From NCBI GenBank assembly GCA_000444245.1, contig ATSW01003843.1, forward strand, positions 1 through 25,489: a DNA stretch of 25,489 bases, given 5' to 3'. A model generated the notes under the pieces. It did not search any database, had not been told where the DNA came from, and worked only from the letters and a program-made list of their open reading frames with translations. Shown piece by piece: positions 18,321 to 25,489 of the stretch (position 1 is its first letter; every line of letters begins with the position of its first letter). Made by a program: the position numbers and the translations under genes. Source of the stretch: Botryllus schlosseri (Eukaryota; Chordata; Ascidiacea; Stolidobranchia; Styelidae).

Positions 18321-18810
18321 ATCTGTATGCTTAATAATAACAGTGATTGGTGGTACATAAAAATTATATTGAAAATTCTTTGAAAGCAAATGTTTTCATG
18401 ATAGAGAAGTTGGAGTCGGAGTCGGAGTCGAAGTCATAGTCATTCTCACAAACTCCGACTCCGACTCCAGTCAGTATTTTCCCACCGACTCCGACTCCGA
18501 CTCCAGCTATTACAGTTTTCACGACTCCGACTCCGACTCCATCAAGCGAAAATTACCCCGACTCCGACTCCGACTCCACAGCCCTGATAGACGCGACGTT
18601 ATTTATCGGCATACGTGATGTCCAGTTACAGTTCTGGCACTATTCCTCATCGACGAGTCACTGGCCTGTGGACCTACAATCAGAACGAACCAACCATGTT
18701 TTACTGTGACACCACAGTCGGTTTAGTTTAACCTCCAATCCGTTCCATAAATAAGCAATATCAAAGTATATCGGTTATGTTGTGTACAGTTTTGAATAAA
18801 TATTTTGCAG

Positions 18811-18953
18811 TGATGGAACGGATGAGCCAACGTATGCCACGATTTATGATGATGGTCATTTAACGCTGTGTAGAGGGAGAGGTGGACTACGAGCAGCACT
18901 TTGTCTTCTTCCCCCGGACCTCGTGAAAGACAGGGATAGATTGTGCAGGGCCG
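18811..18953 (+). CDS. Possible orphan exon, unknown protein
   Basis: The open frame lies between a good acceptor (TATTTTGCAG|T) and an excellent donor (G|GTAAGT). It has 47 full codons with no stop and reads DGTDEPTYATIYDDGHLTLC and then a basic, leucine-rich part ending DRDRLCRA. No family is recognised. It lies in a stretch free of element ends, so it might be an exon of a plus-strand host gene divergent from CHT. No partner exon was found, so chance remains possible. Confidence 0.33.
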
Positions 18954-20107
18954 GTAAGTATGGATCAGTTAAGTGGCCTGAAATAAACCTCATCGCGTTG
19001 ATGCAAAGCTCCCGCCATCGTCGATGTAGACTGTAGAGTGTAGAACAATAATGATCCAATTTTATTCTAAAGTAGTTTTATACGTCGGGAATGTATCTTT
19101 TAGCATTGATTCATATGCTTATCGCACGAAAAATCGTCCGAGTCTGCTACCGCCGGAACTGGATATATTTTTGTTTTATTTGACTCTGAAACTCCATTGA
19201 AAGTGCATGGCGTTAACCTGCCCATACAACCATCTAAAGATAATGCTATACGGAGCTTATAAGTACATTTATCGTCACGGTAAATTTGCGTTTTTCTGTG
19301 ATCTAGACAAATAATTATATCAGCGATTACATGACCATTTCCACATTCTTCAACAACAAGAAATACAAAATGCCTCGAAACATACTCCTAGGAAAGCTAT
19401 ATTTGTTTATTAGTAGTTACAAACTGCACCTGTTCGAATTTATTATGGGGGTATTACCCTCGAATGGAACTAGGCTTACAGAAGAGAATTTTTATCGATT
19501 CCATGTCGTGGTACGTCCCGTTGATTAAATACCATATAGCTGAAGGTTGAATGTTAGAGCAGTGGTTCTGAACCTGGGATGCATCTGATGTCGCCTGAGA
19601 AAAATAAAGTTCATGAACTCGGAATAAGTTTAATTTAGCTGAAATTTCCCACGTTTCAACAGCGAAAATATTCTTAAATATAATGGTGATTTGAAATGTC
19701 AGTGACGTCGTACTATCCATACACCGATGCCACATTGCGACTGATATCGGGCCTTGCACCCATCAGAAGCTGGTTCATTTACGGTCAGTTCGTCAAGCAT
19801 CTATGCAGAGTGCGTAAAAAGACACAAAGTTTGCGGAGAAATAAGATATTTCATAAGGGGGTGATGTTTTAGGCTATGTATTGTATGATATATAATATGA
19901 ATCCTAGAACCAAGGTGATCCTGTGCGGCTATGATTGCCGATTTCCAGGCGCAGAAACCTTTCTAATCTTGAGATCTCCTGACGCAAAACTGTTGCAATT
20001 CAACTGTCTGGCACTCCAGTGTTCAATACTGAAGAAATGTATTATCCAAACGTGCAGACTACAGAGCAGGATTTACCATTAATTAGGCGTCAACAAATAT
20101 ATTCAAC
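18954..20107. other. No gene seen; one hAT-like end at 19560 and likely continuation of the BEL LTR near 20107
   Basis: A CAGTGGTTCTGAACCTGG motif at 19560 resembles a hAT terminus, but I find no partner. The sequence just below 20108 should be the continuation of the BEL/Pao LTR on the other side of the piggyBac insertion. Its far end is not resolved. Confidence 0.45.
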
Positions 20108-20334
20108 TTAACCATAGAATGCATAACAGGGGTCAAAATGGCCCAGACGGTGTTATTTATTGTAACCGCTAAACACATATTGCGAATTCAATCCTGAAAT
20201 TTCTGGACTTTGTTAGTCTTTTATACTTAAACATGATGAGAAAAAATTTGTTCTGAAAAATTTAACCTTTGACAAGAAAAATGCATATTTCATTGAGTAC
20301 CCCGAGAATGCATAACAGGGGTCATTTTGACCCG

Positions 20335-20541
20335 CAGCAAATTGAAATAGAAATGGACCCGAAAAAGAGGCCTGAGATCATCAGATTTTATAAACAGACA
20401 AAGATTTGTGTTGACTTGATTGACCAAATGGTTCAAACATATACTTGCAAACGAAAATTCTGTCGATGGCCTGTAGTTTTCTTTTACAATCTGCTCAACA
20501 TCGCAGCTCTAAATGCATTTACCATATTCAAACAAGTATGA
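20335..20541 (+). pseudogene. piggyBac transposase remnant, end of catalytic region
   Basis: The frame reads FDPQQIEIEMDPKKRPEIIR and then FYKQTKICVDLIDQMVQTY, a basic CKRKFCRWP, FFYNLLNIAALNAF, and a stop at 20539-20541. This is the conserved piggyBac segment P-x-I-x-x-Y-x-x-T-K-x-x-VD-x-x-DQ...RRWP...N-x-x-DIA-x-x-NA. The usual GGVD is ICVD here, and DIA is NIA. The last catalytic-site aspartate region (VDxxDQ) is present. The N-terminal two thirds and the cysteine-rich tail are missing, so it is inactive. Confidence 0.88.
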
Positions 20542-21186
20542 CTTGATTATATGAGTGGACAAGGTTCAAAGCAATGAAGTTTGATCGATATCTTGCTAAC
20601 TGCCTCATTTTGCTCCACATGATGACAAGATAGACAATGCAACACCACAGACCCACAGAAGAGGCTAGATGAGATATGACATAGCTTTTCGAAGTCCATC
20701 CCCGCAATCAACAAACACGTTGCAGAATAGGAAGTAGTGTTCCTTACTAGGGATGGTGTGATTTGTGGTGAGGTTCACGTTCGCGTTCTGTGTTGTTCAC
20801 GTCCACAAACGAACCTTGATAAGTTCTGCACTGTGAACCTTTTTCATAGGTTCCGCACTGAACCTTTTTGAATGATTACAATTTTCACTTCCTTCTTTGC
20901 ATGAAATTAATTGCATTTCACCTGCGGGCCACTGTATGCATGGCGTTGTCACAGCTTAAAAACAAATCAACACCAAATGCGCATGCACCTTGACAATCTC
21001 AAACACTTTTACTTGCTTTGTTACAAAAGCTTGCTCGAAATATGCTACTTGCTGTTTGTGAATATTTAGTGATTCTCTGCTGGGAGCTTGACTTGCAATC
21101 ATAAAACATCAAGATCCAAATACGCTACATGTAGGTAGCCACTCCTTATGTCCAGACGCAACGGATAAGAAAGTTGCAAAATGTTG
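20542..21186. other. piggyBac interior, non-coding
   Basis: Decayed sequence between the transposase remnant and element B. A TAGGGATGG motif at about 20752 followed by GTTCACGTTCGCG repeats (to about 20880) hints at one end of another small element, but no partner end or duplication was found. Confidence 0.4.
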
Positions 21187-21194
21187 CTCCAGAT

Positions 21195-22717
21195 CAGTGG
21201 TTCTTAACCTTGCCCCCAGCGCCCCCCAGGGGGCGCTGGCGATGTTGAAGGGGGGCGGAAACGCTCAGGGGGCGATATGGGGGGCGCTGGGCTCAGGGGG
21301 GCGGTATGGGGGGCGCTGGAGAAAAATGGCTTCGCAGTAGATGATGTGGTGATAGGACATATCCTTAATGAGTATTCAGAGCAAATTAACACCGAAAACT
21401 TCGTTACATATAGCCTTCGAAATACATATAGGTTTAATTGTCCATGGGCGCCTAAATGACTGACACCGAATGTTCCTGTCTTGGCAATCTGAACCCCAGA
21501 AGACGAATTCCATCTGGCAGGGAAAAATTATATGTCAGTGACGAATTACCAATCTGAAATCGTGTGCGTCTTTTAGTTTAGTACGATTGGGCGTCAGGGA
21601 CATTCCTGTTGGGCGATATCCCCGATGAGCGATTCTATATTTTTTGATATTGCAGACAGGGGGTCACGAAAAAACATCATGCAACGAGGTCATACCAACG
21701 GGTTCGCCTGCCCGAATATGTTTAATTATTGGTAACGGGCCCTACAGTTTCCAAGAAACCTCACAATGTTCGCTTTAAGTTTTGATGAGTCTGCGCACAC
21801 TCAAGAACTCACTGCGCTGACCCTTGGACAACAGTGCGTAACGACTAAAAAAAGGTAATAACTCCGGATTTGTTGCGCGCAACGTAGAATTTCTGTGCGC
21901 AGAGACCGTGTCAGCACTGCGCACGTGCGCAGCTTAGAGGGAACATTGCACCTAACTCAGCTCTACCGGTAAATGTGTTTACGTGAGCAGAGAGAGGATA
22001 AAAATTGATCTCAATTTACATGCAATTCCCGATGATATTCAATCATTAATTAGTGAAATTTTTCGCACTTCGCGCGACTAGGCGAGAATAGCTCTCTCAG
22101 TAAATGTACACCCAATGTAGATACCTAATAGGCTATCAGCAAATAGCGGACAGCCTAATGGGGGTCTGGGAGCGAAGTCCCCCGGAAGTTTGGTTTATCA
22201 CCCGATGGGGGCCCAGGACCAACGTTTTATGTTTGGGGAGGAGGGCTGACGAAGTGCTGTTACGGCCCTGGTAACGAATAATTGTACCTGCGGGAACGCC
22301 CGAATATGTTTAATTATTAATTACGTGCCCCTTATTTTCCTATACAACAGCTCACTCAGTGCTACTGGTAAATCTGATTACGTGGGCTGAGAGGATAAAA
22401 AGTTGATAGCGACTTATAAATGTAATTACCACCTATTCATTCATGCATTATAGAAAATTTTGGTACCTAGGGCGACCAGGCCACACAAACTTTGCTGACC
22501 ATCAAAATCACGATATGGGGTTCGTGGGGGCGAAGCCCTCAGAAGTTCTTTTTATCACGCTATGGGTGCGCAAGGCAATCGTTTTTAGGGGGTTGACGAA
22601 GTGCTGTTACGGCCATCCCTCTTACTCATTGTCTTTATTACATTCCTTACAATATGAAGTTCAGGGGGGCGCTGGAGCACGATAATTTTTGAAAGGGGGC
22701 GCTGTTAAGAACCACTG
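21195..22717 (-). mobile_element. Element B: second copy of the CCAGCGCCCCC family, inverted relative to A
   Basis: The ends are CAGTGGTTCTTAACC and its complement. The exact duplication CTCCAGAT lies at 21187-21194 and 22718-22725. Read on the minus strand it matches A along nearly its whole length, roughly 90-94% by eye, including the embedded small element at 21765-21948. It lacks about 350 bp that A has (one internal unit). GGGGGCGCTGG motifs crowd both ends (21216-21320 and 22664-22700). It is inserted in piggyBac and so is younger than it. Confidence 0.93.
21765..21948. mobile_element. CAATGTTCCCTCTAA element embedded in element B
   Basis: Same element, same position and same orientation relative to the host element as 8356-8540 in A. 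The right end reads GCTTAGAGGGAACATTG. The duplication beside it has decayed (CCTCAC versus CACCTAAC on the other side). Confidence 0.8.
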
Positions 22718-23060
22718 CTCCAGATGTTGCAGACCGATGTGCTCAGAATAGAGCGTGACCATGATCATAGGCAACAAATGCACTGAATGAATCAGGGTAT
22801 TCTTTGTAGTGTGAACTGTTCTGGACTTTTATTTCATTTCATCATCGACTTCTGTACACTGTTTTTCGTCGGTTTTCACATTAAAATACAGCTGAAACTA
22901 TAGACATGTCATCATTACGCCAATGAAAGATCTAGGGAAAGAACAAAAAGAAAAATTTTCAATGCCTTTGTAATACAATTGCACGTAATAGCAACACGGG
23001 TCAAAATGACCCCTGTTATGCATTAGCGTAAGTTTTTTTGTGCATGCGTTCTAGGGTTAA

Positions 23061-23193
23061 AATGTTCCGACGGACTCTTTATATACCACAAGTGAAACGA
23101 CGCGATAAAGAAGATTAATAATATTTACATTGCTACAACGATTAAATTGCGCAACGAAAATGAGGGAAAACAATGAATTATTAATCATAAACA
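23061..23193 (-). repeat. BEL/Pao LTR, first part, interrupted by piggyBac
   Basis: On the minus strand a polypurine tract (AGGAAAGGGGAGGAG, about 23208-23194) is followed by TG at 23193-23192, the expected start of the downstream LTR. A TATATAAA box lies at 23085-23078. The LTR is cut by the piggyBac insertion at TTAA and should resume below 20108. Its end was not identified. Confidence 0.65.
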
Positions 23194-25489
23194 CTCCTCC
23201 CCTTTCCTGATCTCAGCCAACAATCGATTTCTCCAACAAATGGAGTTTCTGGATTGGTCTCGTGAGCAATCCACGCGCTGTTTTTAACTTGAGCGTGCGG
23301 ATGAGACCGTCTCTGCTCCTGTACAATTCGAGCGTGGATACCCCTCATCGCCGATAAGGCAGATGTTTCCGATTTCTGGGACGGAATGCTCTATAGTCCA
23401 TTTATTTCTGTGGAGTAGTGTTGGTAAATACTATTTGGTCCATCTAGTCCAGAAGTGTTTCAGCAAGGTCTGAAGGTAGCGAAACCGTTTCAAAACGTTC
23501 ACTGTAGACTTGACCGGGTAATTCGGTGGCTGATGTAACGGACGACCGAGAGCGAGATGTTCGGGGTGTAATTGCTTGCTCGTTCCTCGGGTCGGATCCC
23601 AGATATGTCAACGGAGGTTGATTCATGGCGCATTCCATATCTGTCAACGCAGTATACAGCTCAGAAAATTTCAAATTGGCCTTACCGAGAACTTTTCGTA
23701 AAGGCTCCTTTATCGACCTATTCATCCGTTCGTAGAATGCGCCACGATGAGGTGCTGGCTCTAAGATATATTTCCAGACGAATCCGTTATCAGTGAGAAA
23801 CCTTCGCAACAATTCGCCTTCCAACTTTTTGCGGAGCAAGGCGCGCGTTGATATCGTCAGCAACTTCTCAGCTTTCTTGACTGTAACTGATTATCGCAAA
23901 TGATTTCATTGCACCAACGTCGCCTGTTAATCATGCGTTGTAGGGCGCCAAGAATTCCTCCGTTGTCATGTCGTTCGTGAGTTCAAGATGAATCATCCTG
24001 CCACGAGGGCACGTGAACAGACAAATATAAGCTTTTTTCATTTGGTCGTCACAGGACTTCACATAAATAGGCGCTGTAAAATCCGAAGCGACCTGTGAAA
24101 AGGCGGGAGAAATGCAAACGCGTCCTGGACAGGGGATACCATTTTTTTGGTGCAGATGTTTCGTGCCGTGATGTCTACACACATTGGCGCAAAACTCAAC
24201 GGACTTCATTGCGAATGAGAATGATGTGATAACGCTCATGTAGAATGGCGAGCGTCGTATCTTTCGGTGAATGAGCAGCTACCTCGTGTACATGCAAAAT
24301 CAAATTTTCAATAACTGGTTCCTCGGCGGGAAGAATTATGGGAGTTTTTGCACGATCAGTTAACTCCGGCATAAACATACGATTGCCAGCGACAATTATC
24401 GCAAGTTCAGTATCGAGCCGTGGATCCATGTCTCGGAAGGGAGACGTGGTTGGTACATTTTTACTAACCTCCAACTGTTCAAATGAAGCAGCAAATCGAG
24501 ACCTTTGTACATCCGCCAATTTGAATCCATCGGGCCCCATGAAGTTATTTTCGCTTCACCTAAATTGCTGTCGCCGAGATCTAAATCACAATTAGGTAAT
24601 CGCGCTTCCGCAGGAATGCGATCCATTAATTCTCGACTGTTGGGGAGGTAAATTTAACTAAAGTCCAGCCTCCGCTGTCAAAGAAATCAACCAAATTCCA
24701 CTGTTGTTTGGCAACATCCTCAACACAATCTCCACCGATATGGATATCGTCCACGTACATGTTTTTCCTAACTAGTTCTGCAAAGTTGCGACCGAAGTTA
24801 TCTACCATTGCGACTGAATTAGCATGGTGATGAATAGTTTGGATCGCAAAAAAAGAACTCGATGAAGCGCCAGACAGAACCTTTTCCATAACGTGAACGT
24901 CGGTGCCCTATGGTGGTCGCAATTTCTCCGAAGATATAACTGGTACCGTTGATGGTCATGTGCTATGGCAGTTTGACAAAACATTTTGGGAATATCACCA
25001 TTCAATGCTACTCGATATGTACGAAAACGTATCAATACCTGACCGATATCTGGTAGAAGATTTGAACCTTTCAATAGGCAATCGTTTAATAAGGGACCAT
25101 TCTCAGTTTTAGCACTTGCGTCAAACACGACCCGCAATTTTGTTGAACAACTATCACGAAACACAGAGTGGTGAGGAAAAAATAATGCGGAATGGCTTCA
25201 ACAACTGCCATCTCGTCGCGACTTAACTTCTGTGCAAAACCATTTGATTGGTACTGTGATTGCGCGATCGTAACTTTCCAATCCATCGGACTTTCTACGC
25301 AGGGATTTCACAATAGCCATTATTACGTAAATAAGCCTCTTTATAATTGGATTTCAATGCGATTGCATCCCTCTTGAATGGTAGAGGGACCGAATGTTTT
25401 TCGCCATCGAATGTTGCTGACCTGTTAAATTGTTCAATTGCATCGGTCTCCTTAGCGGTGTACACGCAGCTTCCATATACACTTGCCCA
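23194..25489 (-). mobile_element. BEL/Pao retroelement fossil, pol region, broken and running off the window
   Basis: Minus-strand pol pieces occur in family order from the right edge. Reverse transcriptase is marked by LRVVFDASAKTENG near 25130 and the YVDD box near 24750. Next come a linker and an integrase zinc-binding region (about 24540-24200), an integrase core with KAYICLFTCPRGRMIHLEL (about 24200-23930), and the late integrase region with LTDNGF and a terminal domain (about 23800-23440). This order, with RT before integrase and an LTR after a polypurine tract, is that of the BEL/Pao family. The element is broken by several changes and spread over different frames. The gag, protease and upstream LTR would lie beyond 25489. 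It is older than the piggyBac copy in its LTR. Confidence 0.88.

Larger units (their letters stand above)
16523..18586. mobile_element. Element K: CAGGGCTGTGGAGTCGG-ended element with GGAGTCGGAGTC arrays
   Basis: The left end is CAGGGCTGTGGAGTCGG and the right end is its complement (to 18586). GACTCC/GGAGTC arrays lie inside both ends (16554-16650 and 18412-18580). I could not find a clean target duplication (flanks GTCGAGCC and ATAGACGC). No transposase is recognised. Element L is inserted at 17473-18320. Ends of this type are seen in hAT-like non-autonomous elements; the assignment is inference. Confidence 0.75.
20112..23056 (+). mobile_element. piggyBac transposon with TTAA duplications, invaded by element B
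   Basis: TTAA lies at 20108-20111 and 23057-23060. The terminal repeats are CCATAGAATGCATA and, on the other strand, CCCTAGAACGCATG. The subterminal motif GCATAACAGGGGTCA occurs at 20121, 20310 and, inverted, 23007-23021. A transposase remnant lies at 20335-20541. About 650 bases of non-coding sequence follow, then element B (21195-22717), then the right end. The TTAA target and the domain match fix the superfamily. Intact piggyBac transposases have about 600 residues, so most of the gene is gone. It inserted into the LTR of the BEL/Pao fossil. Confidence 0.92.

Noticed and set aside
19454-19759. 101-residue minus-strand open frame
   Set aside because: It includes a hAT-like terminus at 19560 and has no family features. 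It is treated as element-derived noise.
1-25489. tRNA, rRNA or other structured RNA genes
   Set aside because: I looked for tRNA box A/B patterns and rRNA-like blocks and saw none that were convincing. A covariance-model scan would be needed to exclude them.

Overview
This is animal (metazoan) nuclear DNA. It has spliced exons with GT/GC-AG introns and no bacterial gene organisation, and the space between exons is almost entirely transposable-element fossils. The one recognisable host gene is a choline-transporter-like sodium symporter (SLC5A7/CHT family) on the minus strand. Its first six coding exons lie between 15817 and 11363, and the rest of the gene is outside the window or not recognised. 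The protein diverges from vertebrate CHT1, and the element load (many hAT-type families with 8-bp target duplications, piggyBac, LINE pieces, a BEL/Pao fossil) suggests a marine invertebrate such as a tunicate or another invertebrate deuterostome. That assignment is inference. Scattered N bases show a draft assembly.

Layout. 1-1002: no gene seen, but a perfect 36-bp palindrome flanked by a target-like duplication. 1003-6583: one nest of elements seven layers deep, each layer read from its own terminal repeats and target duplication. From outside in: a GGTTGCCATACGTCC-type element, a TATAG long-inverted-repeat element, a LINE 3' tail, a CAGTGGTTCCCAACC hAT-type element, a GACTCGAGTC-type hAT element, a TAGAGCCCGACCGAT hAT element, and a second TATAG foldback. 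7129-11059: a second nest, a hAT element with a transposase C-terminal remnant that contains a 1.9-kb CCAGCGCCCCC-type element (itself carrying an older 185-bp element) and a 0.5-kb element. 11363-15817: the CHT-like exons with smaller elements in the introns. 16057-16318: two small overlapping open frames upstream of CHT on the same strand, uncertain. 16523-18586: a GGAGTCGGAGTC-type element with a CAGGGGTGGGCA element inside. 18811-18953: a possible orphan exon on the plus strand. 20112-23056: a piggyBac element with a transposase remnant, invaded by a second copy of the CCAGCGCCCCC family. 23061-25489: a broken BEL/Pao retroelement on the minus strand, whose LTR is the piggyBac target.

I found no new enzymatic or defence system. 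The most unusual content is structural: the seven-layer nest, which gives a relative chronology of at least seven element families; a TATAG inverted-repeat family that ranges from a 36-bp palindrome to a kilobase-scale insertion host; and several unrelated families whose ends are packed with short, often palindromic, motifs. All element boundaries below were read by eye from terminal repeats and target duplications.
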